From the NCBI GenBank assembly GCA_963737015.1, contig CAVTQZ010000001.1, positions 2,046,001 to 2,110,000 on the forward strand: a stretch of 64,000 nucleotides of DNA. The letters are read 5' to 3'. Both the position numbers and the translations under genes were made by a program. The stretch is from CAVTQZ01 sp963737015. Lineage in GTDB: Bacteria > Actinomycetota > Acidimicrobiia > Acidimicrobiales > UBA8190. The notes under the pieces are model-generated. The model saw only the letters and a list, made by a program, of their open reading frames with translations, had not been told where the DNA came from and ran no database searches. How positions within the stretch are numbered: the stretch's first letter is position 1; every line of letters starts with the position of its first letter. Positions 53,032-61,986 of the stretch are shown here, piece after piece.

Positions 53032-53644
53032 CACTTGTCTTTCTTCCCGCGAGCAAGCGCTCAGCCAGCTTGACAAGGGGTTCGCGAAGAAGAGGCAGGG
53101 CCGCTACGGAGTTCGTCACCAGCCTGTCGGTCACCATTGCGCTGGTCGATGCCACGAGCGCCTCGCATGCAAATCGATCGGTCTCGGCCGTGGCGGAGAA
53201 CATCTCGATAACGGCGTCGACGAATAGCTCCTGTACGCCGCCCCGACGTCTGTTCGCTTCGGGCCCTGCGGCGTAGACGTCTACGAGAAAGAGACGGGCG
53301 AGTCCCGAATTGGCAGCGAGCAGTCCGAGGTACCGGCCCAGAAGGCGCTCGAAGCGCTCGAGCGGAGTCCCGAGGGGCCTGCTTTCGGTGCCAAGCGCTC
53401 CGATAAGTGACGCGGTCGCGTCGTCGAACGCCTGTGAGAAGCAGTCCTGTTTCGAGTCGAACTGCTGGTAGAAGGTCTCGCGTGAGACTCCGGCTCTCTT
53501 GATGATGTCGGAGACAGTCGTCGCGACGTAACCCTTCTCCGTCATGACCTCCGCCAAGGAGTCGAGCATTCGCCTTCGTTGCGCTGCGGCGACCTCCTGG
53601 CGGCTGAGGCGGTGCCTTCCCCGTGGCAGACGGGAGGTGCTCAA
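53006..53644 (-). CDS. TetR/AcrR-family regulator
   Basis: Protein of 212 aa from TTG 53644, whose first base pairs overlap the stop of the CMD gene. Helix-turn-helix: RRRMLDSLAEVMTEKGYVAT, TVSDIIKRAGVSRETFYQQF and DSKQDCFSQAFDDA. Third gene of an SDR-CMD-TetR operon, so probably autoregulatory. Confidence 0.87.
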   Translation of the reverse strand: MSTSRLPRGRHRLSRQEVAAAQRRRMLDSLAEVMTEKGYVATTVSDIIKRAGVSRETFYQQFDSKQDCFSQAFDDATASLIGALGTESRPLGTPLERFERLLGRYLGLLAANSGLARLFLVDVYAAGPEANRRRGGVQELFVDAVIEMFSATAETDRFACEALVASTSAMVTDRLVTNSVAALPLLREPLVKLAERLLAGRKTSVREPNLSR

Positions 53645-54177
53645 GCGACAGCGCGATCAGGCTCGATGCGAAGGGCGCGGATGGTGGTAGCGAGCATGGA
53701 GTAGTGCCCCACGAGCATCACGAGCTCGACGATCTGCTTCGTCGAGAGCAGCGCTTCGAGCTTTGCAAACATCTCGTCGTCGAGATCACCCCTCTCGTGA
53801 AGCTCGTCCACCGCTCGGATCACGACCTGTTCTAACGACGAGAACGACTGAGTGGGAAGACCCTGCTCGGCACCCTTGATCTCCGCCTCTGCGAGACCCG
53901 AGCGAGCGGCGAGCCGACGGTGGTGCTCGAGCTCGTACCCGCAGCCACTCAGAGAAGCGACTCGAAGGATTGCAATTTCGGTCACTCGCCTCGGCAGCCG
54001 TCCTCGCGGCATGAGCGCCGAGGCGAAGTGGATCCAGGCCCAGAAGAGCCGGCCGTGTCGTCCGAGCGTCAGAAAGAGGTTCGGCGGGCTCGTCCGGCTG
54101 ACAATGCCCGCCGCCCAGGCGAAGGCGCGGACAGAAGTGGCGGGCCGCGCCAAGCCAGTAAGTCGGGAGCTCGTCAT
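53641..54177 (-). CDS. Carboxymuconolactone decarboxylase-family protein
   Basis: About 178 aa from ATG 54177 (overlaps the SDR stop, ATGA). Helical CMD/AhpD-like fold: RRVTEIAILRVASLSGCGYE, LEHHRRLAARSGLAEAEIKG and LLSTKQIVELVMLVGHYSML. The motif keeps one Cys and the E-x-H-H pattern; there is no CxxC, so a peroxidase role is unlikely. Reads in frame with the upstream SDR because of a frameshift there, which makes the two appear fused. Confidence 0.82.
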   Translation of the reverse strand: MTSSRLTGLARPATSVRAFAWAAGIVSRTSPPNLFLTLGRHGRLFWAWIHFASALMPRGRLPRRVTEIAILRVASLSGCGYELEHHRRLAARSGLAEAEIKGAEQGLPTQSFSSLEQVVIRAVDELHERGDLDDEMFAKLEALLSTKQIVELVMLVGHYSMLATTIRALRIEPDRAVA

Positions 54178-55020
54178 TGTGGCGGCTGGGACGTCGTGAA
54201 GTCGACCACTTCTCGTTTTGCCACGTCGATCGCGTCGGAAACCACGTCTGAGAGCCGCCGCTCGATCGCGCGCTGGGCGCCCATCCGGAACCGGAGTACT
54301 GCGCCCACCCATCGCGGCGCGTAGATCCTGCCGCGCTCTTCGCGAGATACCCCTTTCGAGCACATCGATGGCGACCGCAAGCGGGCTCACCGACGTGAAA
54401 GGGCCACCGGCACCGAGCCGTGACGCAGCTTCTGTCTTCATTCCTCTGGACGTCATGTCCGTGTCGATCTCGGCAAAGTACGCGACTCCCACACGAGCTC
54501 CGGTCGGAAGAAGTTCCACTCGTAGGCAGTCACCGATCGCCTCGACCGCCGCCTTGGAGGCGCAATATGCGCCCATCAGGGGAAGATGAAGCCCGGCAGC
54601 GGCCGAGGAGGTCAGGAGAACGTAGCCACCGGGATGCGAGATGTGCGCTCCGGCTGCTGCGACTGTGTAGTAGGCGCCGAGAGTGTTCACCGCAAGCGTG
54701 CGCTCCATCACATCGTGCCTACCGCCCACGAGTGTCATCTGTGCGCCGATCCCTGCGTTGGCGACGACGATGTCGAGCCCTCCGAGCTCACCGACGAGCT
54801 CCTCCACGGCTTTTTCGACCTGAACCCGATCCGCCACGTCACACTCGCGCCAAGGAGCGGAGCCGACCCGGGACGAAAGCTCGGAAAGAAGCTGAGGTTC
54901 GAGGCCGAGCAGAGCCACCGACGCACCCTTGCCCGCCAGGCGCTCGGCAAGGGCTGCCCCGATCCCCCGGGCGGCTCCCGTGATGAGAACTCGGCGACCT
55001 TCGAAGGTCTGGGGGGTCAT
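54174..55020 (-). pseudogene. Short-chain dehydrogenase, frameshifted near its 3' end
   Basis: About 281 aa if intact. NAD(P) motif VLITGAARGIGAALAERL, NAG motif VVANAGIG, catalytic Ser in VLLTSSAAAGLHL and Tyr-x3-Lys in GAYCASKAAVEAI. After ISRRARQ the frame is shifted by one base at about 54327-54330; the natural C-terminus IYAPRWVGAVLRFRMGAQRA, DVVSDAIDVAKREVVDFTTS reads in the other frame to the stop at 54174. The active site is complete. First gene of the SDR-CMD-TetR operon. Confidence 0.8.
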
Positions 55021-55136
55021 GGAACGTTATGCATTGACGGGATGACGGGCGTTGGGCATCCCTGAGCGGTGGTGTACATAATCGTGACCATATTGATGAA
55101 CGTTCGTGTTCGTCAATCGGGCGGCTGGGAGGGACG

Positions 55137-57017
55137 GTGCGCAGGAGTTCGAGGATCTGGGCGGGGGCTCTCGCCGCCGCGTCGCTCGGAGTGATGCTCC
55201 TGGTCGCAGCCGGTGAACCGGTGGCGAAGACCGGCACACAGGAGAGCTGGCTCACGCAGGCGATCTCTTGGACGGCTTCGGATGGGACTGTGCTGCACGC
55301 TGCCCTGGGCGGCTACAGCGACAGCGTCTCGGATCTGCTCTCCACGCCCAAGCCTGTGATCCTCGAGGACAGCCCGTACGCGCCGGACGTCAGCACGCTC
55401 CAATGGGCCGGTGAGAGCTACGACTACGTGGAACTGCAATGGCGCGGTACCGGACTGAGCGGTGGATCGCTCGACTCGACCGGCGCCCTGGACCAGCACG
55501 ATCTGTCGGGCTTCCTCGGTTGGGCCTGCGCGCAGGGTTTCAGTGACAGGGCGATCGGCCTCTACGGATTTTCGGCAAGCGCGATCGTCGTCTACAACTC
55601 GATGCATCTAGCCCTCCCTTGCGTGAAGGCGGCTGCGCTCATGTCGGGCACTAACGACCTCTATCGCGATCTGCTCTACATCGGCGGCATACCGAGCCCG
55701 GTCGTGGGCTTCGCGGTGGAGGGAATGATCTTCGCTCCTTGGATGGAGGACCTGCCGAGCAGGATGCAACAAGAGCCGTCCAGCCTTCCAGCCTCGGCGT
55801 CGGGCTTCGGGTCCGCGCCGGTGGGGGTGGGCGCCAACATGACGGAGGACAGCTTCTGGCAGGAGCGGACTTACCAGGGAGATGCGAACCGGTTCCCGGT
55901 CTTTGCCGACGACGGGTTCTATGACGTCGAATCGCGCGGCGCATTCCAGGCCTACCTCCAGACGAAAGCGCTCGGTAGCCATCTCCTCGTGATGGGCGCC
56001 CATGACGGATCCCCGTCGAACCTCCCCGGGGGCCCCTTCCCGAGCTACAAAGCCTGGTTCGACCACTACCTCCTCGGCCAGAACGACGGGGTCACCGGCA
56101 ACTCGACGGACGTGAAACCTGCCAACGCCGACACTCCCGGTGTGAACCCCACGACCCAACCGGCTGTCGATCTCTTCCTCTCGAACGGGAGCCGTGAACA
56201 GCTCCTGTCGGGAAACTGGACGAACGTCACGGGTGCCGATTGGCCCCCTTCGGGCACGGCCTGGAGCGACCTATACCTGTCCGCGGAAAAAAGCGGCACG
56301 GTCTCGTCGCTCAACGACGGAACCCTTTCAGTCAGCCCCGACAAGGCATCGAGCGTGCAGCCCTATCCGTTCGTCCCATCGGACCCGAGTGAGACCGACG
56401 TGCACACGATCGCCACGGTCGCGAGCGACGGGATCGACCAGGCTGCTCGGTACCTGCCATCGATCACCGACATGGACCTCTCGGGTCACGATGCCCTCAC
56501 CTACACGAGCGCGCCCCTCTCCTCTTCTGTCGACGCAGTGGGCCCGGTCGGCCTCGACCTTCTAGTGGCGTCCACTCAACCCGAGACCGACCTCGTCGCG
56601 GTGATCGCCGATGTGAAGCCCGACGGAACGGCGTATCCCGTTGCGACTGGATGGCTTCGGACGACGTATCCCGGAATCGAGGATTCGAAGACCCTCTTCG
56701 AGCCGACCGACGAGACACGAAATGGGAAAGAGGTCGTCGACCCCTATACCGACTTCTCGTCGCAGACCATGACGACACCCGGAACGACCCGTGAGTACCA
56801 CGTCGAGGTCCTTCCGATCGGGAACCAATTCGCGAAAGGAGACAGGATCCGGCTCTACGTCCTAGGGACGCCCCTCGACATGCAGCCTTCGCCGCCGGGG
56901 ACGAATGTCTTGTCGATCGGCGGCGGGATCGCCTCGGCTCGCCTCATCCTTCCGGCGTTCGACCCTGCCGATCCTGGCGCTTCGGGAGCTGCCTTCCTTC
57001 AGGCACTGGGTAAGTGA
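55137..57017 (+). CDS. Secreted CocE/NonD (S15-type) alpha/beta hydrolase
   Basis: Protein of 626 aa, GTG start with GGGAGG 9 bases upstream. N-terminal signal peptide (RIWAGALAAASLGVMLLVAA). Hydrolase core with nucleophile elbow GLYGFSASAIVVYNS and later Asp/His regions (MGAHDGSP); the second half is the beta-sandwich of X-Pro dipeptidyl-peptidase-type enzymes (FAKGDRIRLYVLGTPLDM). Likely an exported peptidase or esterase. Its 3' end overlaps the minus-strand DUF3565 gene by 19 bp. Confidence 0.82.
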   Translation: MRRSSRIWAGALAAASLGVMLLVAAGEPVAKTGTQESWLTQAISWTASDGTVLHAALGGYSDSVSDLLSTPKPVILEDSPYAPDVSTLQWAGESYDYVELQWRGTGLSGGSLDSTGALDQHDLSGFLGWACAQGFSDRAIGLYGFSASAIVVYNSMHLALPCVKAAALMSGTNDLYRDLLYIGGIPSPVVGFAVEGMIFAPWMEDLPSRMQQEPSSLPASASGFGSAPVGVGANMTEDSFWQERTYQGDANRFPVFADDGFYDVESRGAFQAYLQTKALGSHLLVMGAHDGSPSNLPGGPFPSYKAWFDHYLLGQNDGVTGNSTDVKPANADTPGVNPTTQPAVDLFLSNGSREQLLSGNWTNVTGADWPPSGTAWSDLYLSAEKSGTVSSLNDGTLSVSPDKASSVQPYPFVPSDPSETDVHTIATVASDGIDQAARYLPSITDMDLSGHDALTYTSAPLSSSVDAVGPVGLDLLVASTQPETDLVAVIADVKPDGTAYPVATGWLRTTYPGIEDSKTLFEPTDETRNGKEVVDPYTDFSSQTMTTPGTTREYHVEVLPIGNQFAKGDRIRLYVLGTPLDMQPSPPGTNVLSIGGGIASARLILPAFDPADPGASGAAFLQALGK

Positions 57018-57325
57018 CTGGCGCCACTACACCCCTCCCGGTGGACTCCCTCGGACACAACCGCACCACATACTGGGCATAACTGCGCCGCCCAGCATGC
57101 TGGGTCGCCAGCGTCGACCGATTCGCAGGAGTGCGGATCGACCGCGTCGCAGGAGGGACACTCCAGGGGGCTACCGATCCGCCCCTTTCTTCCCTCTTTA
57201 CTCGTTACCCATGGGCGGGGCTGAAAAGGAGGCCGGTGCCGGACGTGCTGGTTGTGCCCACAGGCCAGCTCCGCCACCCAGTCTCCGAACTCGTCCAAGT
57301 GGAACCCGGTTATCTCGCGTCTCAC
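56999..57325 (-). CDS. DUF3565 zinc-binding protein with a C-terminal extension
   Basis: Protein of 108 aa, GTG 57325. Residues 1-60 match DUF3565: ITGFHLDEFGDWVAELACGH, NQHVRHRPPFQPRPWV and LECPSCDAV, with Cys/His zinc ligands. Family members usually end here (about 65 aa); this protein adds about 45 residues with four more cysteines (SCESVDAGDPACWAAQLCPV, CGAVV), perhaps a second zinc site. Convergent with the CocE gene. Confidence 0.78.
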   Translation of the reverse strand: MRREITGFHLDEFGDWVAELACGHNQHVRHRPPFQPRPWVTSKEGRKGRIGSPLECPSCDAVDPHSCESVDAGDPACWAAQLCPVCGAVVSEGVHREGCSGASHLPSA

Positions 57326-57349
57326 CTTTGAGAGCCGTCTCCTTGTCGG

Positions 57350-58396
57350 TCAGCCAGGACTTACCACTGTGCATTTCTCTGCGCTTCCGTGATCGCTCTC
57401 GCGGCAATGCTCACCGCGCTTTGGGAACGGACTCAAGGAGTATGCGGGCGATGCCGCTCGCTTCAGCCGCACCTCGCCGTAAGGGATCCCTCCACGCAGG
57501 CGCGCGTGTACTGCCAGCCACGAAGTAACAGAACGTTCGACGATCCACGGTGGCGCCATGAGGCTGGTCCACAGCGGGAAGAGGGAACGTCCCCCTGCCC
57601 GACGTCGTCCGAACTCTGCGAACAGGACAGTGAGACCCACAACGATGGAAAGGACCTTCCACAGCCGCGAAATTATGAGAACTGCCAACAACGGCAGGAT
57701 CATCAGGCTGGAGAGGAGACGCCACGGACGTGCGAATTCGTCGTATGCCTGACGAACCCGCTGTTTGAAGAAGTGGGACGTCGTAGGAGGCTTGCGACGC
57801 ACGAAGATGTCCAAGGCGACGCTCTCCTTCCCGCCAGCTCGGACGACGGTGCGGACCATTTCCAGGTTTTCGAACATGACGTCCCCCGCATATCCCCCCG
57901 CGGCCATCACCCGACTTCTTCGCACTCCGAGCGTGCCCGGCCAATCTCCACTTAGGGCTCGATTGATAAGGATCCGACCCGTATCCCATGCCGCATGCCA
58001 CGGCAGCGGATCAAAGTAGTTCTGCGGCCTTACGACGTCTGAATTCGAGAGTCGCTCGAGGACTGCTCTCAGGGCATCATCGTCATAACGGACATCGTCG
58101 TCTGCGATTATGGCGAGCTCACAGGAGGCGTGTCTCAATCCAGTGAGGACTCCTCCCACCTTGCCCATGGGCGTGACCAGATCATCGTCAACGGAGACGT
58201 GGCGCACGAAGTGCCCCCACCTTGCATGATGGGCTTCGAATACAGAAACGCCAGAACCATCAACGACTATTACTTCTCGGACCTTGCCACTCAGCCAATG
58301 CAGGTAACCCGTGACGTCCTCGTCGAGGAGAGCATGATCCGATTTGAGCGGTAGTACATAGCTGAGCGGGAGCGAGGAAGATCCATTTTCACCCAT
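57350..58396 (-). CDS. Family 2 glycosyltransferase with C-terminal membrane helices
   Basis: About 348 aa. GT-A signs: SYVLPLKSDHALLDEDVTGY, then VREVIVVDGSG, metal-binding AIIADDDVRYDDDALRAVL and LGVRRSRVMAAGGYAGDVMF, ENLEMVRTV. Two or three membrane helices follow (WRLLSSLMILPLLAVLIISR, LWKVLSIVVGLTVLFAEFG). ATG 58396 lies 1 bp after the stop of the upstream diiron protein gene. Donor and acceptor unknown. Confidence 0.85.
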   Translation of the reverse strand: MGENGSSSLPLSYVLPLKSDHALLDEDVTGYLHWLSGKVREVIVVDGSGVSVFEAHHARWGHFVRHVSVDDDLVTPMGKVGGVLTGLRHASCELAIIADDDVRYDDDALRAVLERLSNSDVVRPQNYFDPLPWHAAWDTGRILINRALSGDWPGTLGVRRSRVMAAGGYAGDVMFENLEMVRTVVRAGGKESVALDIFVRRKPPTTSHFFKQRVRQAYDEFARPWRLLSSLMILPLLAVLIISRLWKVLSIVVGLTVLFAEFGRRRAGGRSLFPLWTSLMAPPWIVERSVTSWLAVHARLRGGIPYGEVRLKRAASPAYSLSPFPKRGEHCRESDHGSAEKCTVVSPG

Positions 58397-58397
58397 T

Positions 58398-59468
58398 TCA
58401 AGCCGTTTCCATCTCCGCTCCACCTGGGAATTTTGGATAGTCGAAGGGCCCACTCAAGAGTGAGCTCGCCCCTGATTGCCATCTACCAAGGAGATGCTCG
58501 CTGAACCGTCCCTCCAACTCGGCGAGCCACATAGCACCTTCTACGACCTCAGGGGCCATTTCGGGCTCCTCCGCTATCAGCGAGGTCACCATGTCTTTTT
58601 GTGCGATCGCGGAGTGGTCATTGTCGGCTTCGACGTGCACGTCGTAGAACTCGCAAGCCGCCTGGTCGAGTCCAAAGCGGCGGAGCGCACTTGCGTAGCG
58701 TGACATCGGGAGAGCAGAGGTCATCTCGAAAAGCGCCAGGTGCCCTAGAACGCGCCCGCGGTGGCGCCGATGTAAGCCGAGCATTGAGATCAGGTTGACA
58801 GTTGCCAGCGTTACTCCCGGAACCACATCTAAATATGCACCGTAGGTGTCATCCAGCCCAAGCGACCGCATTGTGTTGGCGAACAGGACCGAATGCATAC
58901 GTGCGACGTTCCCGTTTCCATACTCGTCGAACTGGATCTTCGCGACCGGGCCTTTTGTCCCGGCCGATAACCGCGGAAGAACCCACGTGTGCGGATCCGC
59001 CTCTTTCAGTTGGTATGGAGAGCGGTGCACACAGAACTCTCGGAACTGGCCAATCGTGCCGAGGGTCATCATGTATTCCGAGAGCGAAGGACCGTTCCGG
59101 GATGCCAATTCCCTCAGTCGGCAAGTCGCCCATTGAGAGGGGTCCGGGGAATCAGCGGACGATGTGTCCCCGAGGGCCACCTCGGCTGCGAGCGCCTTCT
59201 CGAAGGTGCTTTCGAGCCTCGATCGGAGATCCAAGACCATCGGATCCCATTCCCAACGTGCGTCTACGTCTGCAAAACCGCGATAGTGCAACTCGTAGCA
59301 GAGGTAGAGGGAGAGTTGCAGATCCTCATCGCATATTGGACGGTCGATATTGGCAAGACCTGCCAAATGGCGCGCCAAATTGAGCTCCCCGGAGAGGGAC
59401 CCGATCAACCGAGCGCTCAACGGTCCACGGGGCACCGGTAAGCGCGGCTCACTGCATGACTTGCGCAC
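58398..59468 (-). CDS. Iron-containing redox enzyme family (haem-oxygenase-like diiron) protein
   Basis: Protein of 356 aa. Helical haem-oxygenase-like fold with the carboxylate/His pattern of diiron oxidases: LQLSLYLCYELHYRGFADVD, FDEYGNGNVARMHSVLFANT and EFYDVHVEADNDHSAIAQ, supplying Glu, His and Asp ligands. Such enzymes modify fatty acids or amino acids with O2. Abuts the glycosyltransferase gene, an arrangement suggesting a shared pathway. Confidence 0.8.
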   Translation of the reverse strand: MRKSCSEPRLPVPRGPLSARLIGSLSGELNLARHLAGLANIDRPICDEDLQLSLYLCYELHYRGFADVDARWEWDPMVLDLRSRLESTFEKALAAEVALGDTSSADSPDPSQWATCRLRELASRNGPSLSEYMMTLGTIGQFREFCVHRSPYQLKEADPHTWVLPRLSAGTKGPVAKIQFDEYGNGNVARMHSVLFANTMRSLGLDDTYGAYLDVVPGVTLATVNLISMLGLHRRHRGRVLGHLALFEMTSALPMSRYASALRRFGLDQAACEFYDVHVEADNDHSAIAQKDMVTSLIAEEPEMAPEVVEGAMWLAELEGRFSEHLLGRWQSGASSLLSGPFDYPKFPGGAEMETA

Positions 59469-59618
59469 TCAATGAGCTTGCTACCCACTAGGCCCCGTCT
59501 TCACACGCTGGAACCCAGGAGGAGGGGCTCGTCGCCCGGGAACGACGTCACATTTGTCCATCGTGACGTGTCATAGAGATAGGCCAATGTTCCCGAAAGC
59601 ACGCTGTACCTGATCGAG

Positions 59619-60005
59619 GTGCGCGCTAGCCAGATCAACGGCTGCAGCGTATGTCTGGACATGCACTCGCGCGAACTGAAAGCCGCCGGCGAAGCCGATG
59701 AGCGGATCTTCATGGTCGGGGCCTGGCGGGAGTCGCCGTACTTCGACGACGCCGAACGCTCTGTGCTCGCTCTGACCGAGGCGGCGACGCGGCTCGCCGA
59801 TCGTTCGGACCCCATTCCCGAGCCGGTATGGGAAGCGGCTGCCCGCCACTACGACCCGTCACAGCTCGCAGGGCTGGTGATCGCCATCGCGGCAATCAAC
59901 GCCTGGAACCGCATCAACGCTGCCACCCGGCAGATCACGGGTGAGTGGGTCGGGCAGTGGATCAGGCAAAACGGGCCTGCCAAGCAGACCGACGCGCTCA
60001 GCTAA
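59619..60005 (+). CDS. AhpD-like carboxymuconolactone decarboxylase protein, N-terminally truncated
   Basis: As read, 128 aa from GTG 59619. It retains the peroxidatic motif INGCSVCLDMHSRELKAAGE and the downstream helices (FDDAERSVLALTEAATRLAD, LAGLVIAIAAINAWNRINAA). Relatives have about 35 more residues before this point; here ANVPESTLYLIEVRAS is still readable upstream to 59583, but a TAG precedes it and no N-terminal helix is found. Possibly a truncated but functional peroxidase or a remnant. Confidence 0.7.
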   Translation: MRASQINGCSVCLDMHSRELKAAGEADERIFMVGAWRESPYFDDAERSVLALTEAATRLADRSDPIPEPVWEAAARHYDPSQLAGLVIAIAAINAWNRINAATRQITGEWVGQWIRQNGPAKQTDALS

Positions 60006-60021
60006 TACCCTAGGGGGGTAT
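60005..60021. promoter_or_regulatory. CsoR-type operator ATACCC-TAGGG-GGGTAT
   Basis: Inverted repeat with 6-bp arms (60005-60010, 60016-60021) ending 8 bp before the CsoR gene. Matches the T-A-C-C-C/G-G-G-T-A plus G-tract pattern of CsoR-family operators, indicating autoregulation. Confidence 0.75.
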
Positions 60022-60029
60022 AGTAGTCC

Positions 60030-60323
60030 ATGACGCAAGATCCCCCTGGCTACAGCGACAACAAAGAGGCGATCCAGAAACGGCTCCGCCGAATCGAAGG
60101 ACAAGTCCGGGGCCTTCAGCGGATGGTGGACGAAGACCGCTACTGCATCAACGTCCTAGAACAGGTCTCAGCAGTGACGAGGGCCTTGCAAGCGGTCTCC
60201 TTGGAACTGTTGAACGACCACCTCGCTCATTGTGTTGTCGACGCGGCCAGAGCGGGAGGTGAGGAGGCCGGCCGGAAAGTGGCTGAGGCTTCCGAGGCAA
60301 TCGGGCGGCTCGTGCGGTCATGA
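60030..60323 (+). CDS. CsoR/RcnR-family metal-sensing repressor
   Basis: Protein of 97 aa, helical DUF156 fold. Ligand residues Cys39 (DRYCINVLEQ), His64 and Cys68 (NDHLAHCVV) form the Cys-His-Cys site of copper-type CsoR proteins. Starts 8 bp after a matching operator and overlaps the permease gene (ATGA), so it represses the two-gene operon until a metal, probably Cu(I), binds. Confidence 0.9.
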   Translation: MTQDPPGYSDNKEAIQKRLRRIEGQVRGLQRMVDEDRYCINVLEQVSAVTRALQAVSLELLNDHLAHCVVDAARAGGEEAGRKVAEASEAIGRLVRS

Positions 60324-61522
60324 CGCTCATCGCCAGCGGCGCCTGGGTCGTCGACATTGGCAGAGGTCTGCGCGAGGCCTTTTTTATGTTCTGGGACACT
60401 CTGTGGGCGCTCGTTCTCGGTTTCGGTCTCTCCGGGATGGTGCAGGCCTTCGTGAGCCCGAAATCGATGCAGCGCTCGATGGGAGATCATCGGCCTTTGA
60501 CTGTGGCACGAGCATCCTTTTACGGGATGATCAGCTCTTCATGCTCATATTCCGCCGCAGCAATGTCCAAGTCGTTATTCATAAAAGGCGGCGATTTCGT
60601 CGCGGTGAATGTCTTCATGTTCGCCTCCACGAATCTTGTCGTGGAGTTGGGCATCGTCCTGATCGCGCTGATCGGATGGCAGTTCGCCGTGAGTGAGTTC
60701 TTCGGTGGTGCCCTCATGATCGTGCTCTTCACGCTGTTAGGGAACCTGTGGTTCCGGGGAAAGGCGTTGGTCGAAGCTCGAGAACGCCTCGTTCAAGCCG
60801 GAGACGGTCACGACCACTCACATACGCACGCTCATCAGAACACTGTGCTCCAAGAGCAAGCGTGGAGGACCAAGCTGCGCTCGAGAACGGGATGGGCGAA
60901 TTCAGCCAGCTACACGATCGCGGACCTCACCATGTTGAGGAAGGAGCTGGTCATCGGTTACGCGGTTGCGGGCTTTCTCACTGTCTCAGTACCCGTCCAC
61001 GCTTGGAACACCCTGTTTCTGCAGGGCCACGGCATTTGGAGTGCGCTCGAAAACGCCATCGTCGGCCCCTTCATTGCGATGATCAGCTTCGTCTGCTCGG
61101 TCGGGAACATTCCGCTCGCCGCGGCTCTTTGGAAGAGTGGTATTTCGTTCGGAGGTGCGATCGCCTTCATCTTCGGTGATTTGATTGCCTTGCCGCTGCT
61201 CTTCGTCTACCGGCGCTACTACGGCCTCAAACTGACGCTCAAGACGGTGGCGATTTTCTGGTTGGTGATGTCCCTGGCAGGCCTAATCACCGAAGGGCTC
61301 TTCCGAGGAGTGGGAATCGTTCCTGTCAGCCGTCGAACCCAGATCGTCGTGGACCACTTTCAATGGAACTACACGACCGTCCTCAACATCATCTTCTTGG
61401 GCGCCTTCGGAGTGCTCTACTGGACTCATCGCAACCGCGAGACCTTTAAGGGTCAGACTGGTGCTCTCCATCCAGTCCTTGAACTGGCTGAACCTCGAGT
61501 CGTAACCGCAACGGAACACTGA
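60320..61522 (+). CDS. DUF318/ArsP-like permease with a His-rich loop
   Basis: Protein of 400 aa with about eight membrane helices in two halves. Family motifs occur twice: SSCSYSAAAMSKSLFIKGGD in the first half and SFVCSVGNIPLAAALWKSGI in the second. The middle cytoplasmic loop holds DGHDHSHTHAHQN, likely metal-binding. Co-transcribed with a CsoR repressor, so probably an exporter for copper or another metal(loid). Confidence 0.86.
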   Translation: MTLIASGAWVVDIGRGLREAFFMFWDTLWALVLGFGLSGMVQAFVSPKSMQRSMGDHRPLTVARASFYGMISSSCSYSAAAMSKSLFIKGGDFVAVNVFMFASTNLVVELGIVLIALIGWQFAVSEFFGGALMIVLFTLLGNLWFRGKALVEARERLVQAGDGHDHSHTHAHQNTVLQEQAWRTKLRSRTGWANSASYTIADLTMLRKELVIGYAVAGFLTVSVPVHAWNTLFLQGHGIWSALENAIVGPFIAMISFVCSVGNIPLAAALWKSGISFGGAIAFIFGDLIALPLLFVYRRYYGLKLTLKTVAIFWLVMSLAGLITEGLFRGVGIVPVSRRTQIVVDHFQWNYTTVLNIIFLGAFGVLYWTHRNRETFKGQTGALHPVLELAEPRVVTATEH

Positions 61523-61651
61523 GGTCACACCCCAGGGTGGCTGGCTGCGCAGTGCGCTGATCTCACCGCTCAACATCCCTCGATGTTGGCGATGCCCGAT
61601 GACCTATGCGGCGAACGTCTCACTGCTCGTCAATTCAACGCCGTTCTTTTC

Positions 61652-61831
61652 CTAGGAATGATTGGCGCCATTTACCAACACCACTATGAGCAGAAACACG
61701 AGGAGCAATATTGTCAACCCCCACGCCCATCTCAGACTTCTCTTCTGAAGACGCCGGACTGTTCGTTCGACACTGAGGGAATTCGTTGGGCCTCCGAATT
61801 CGGTTTGGAGGAGTCGACACTTCGGCGACAT
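61652..61831 (-). CDS. Candidate 59-aa single-TM protein
   Basis: Short frame from ATG 61831 to TAG 61652. It has a basic stretch TVRRLQKRSLRWAWG followed by a strong hydrophobic segment LTILLLVFLLIVVLVNG and ends NHS, the topology of small membrane proteins. No clear ribosome site (GTGAGC upstream). Lies between the metal permease and the ClC gene, on the ClC strand. Family unknown. Confidence 0.4.
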   Translation of the reverse strand: MSPKCRLLQTEFGGPTNSLSVERTVRRLQKRSLRWAWGLTILLLVFLLIVVLVNGANHS

Positions 61832-61986
61832 TTTTGCTCACAGCTGGCACTTCGGATGTGACCTTGCCCAATGTGCTTTCACCACCTCCCGGACGCCATA
61901 GCAGTTTCTATCTTGTTACGATATACCTATCCAGCAGGGCACCCAACCCGGGAAAGCAAAATTATTCGCCAAGAGTTCAATTATGG

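Noticed and set aside
53641..55020. A 459-aa SDR-CMD fusion protein
   Set aside because: The linker has no family resemblance, the true SDR C-terminus is in another frame and the ATGA junction shows two separate genes.
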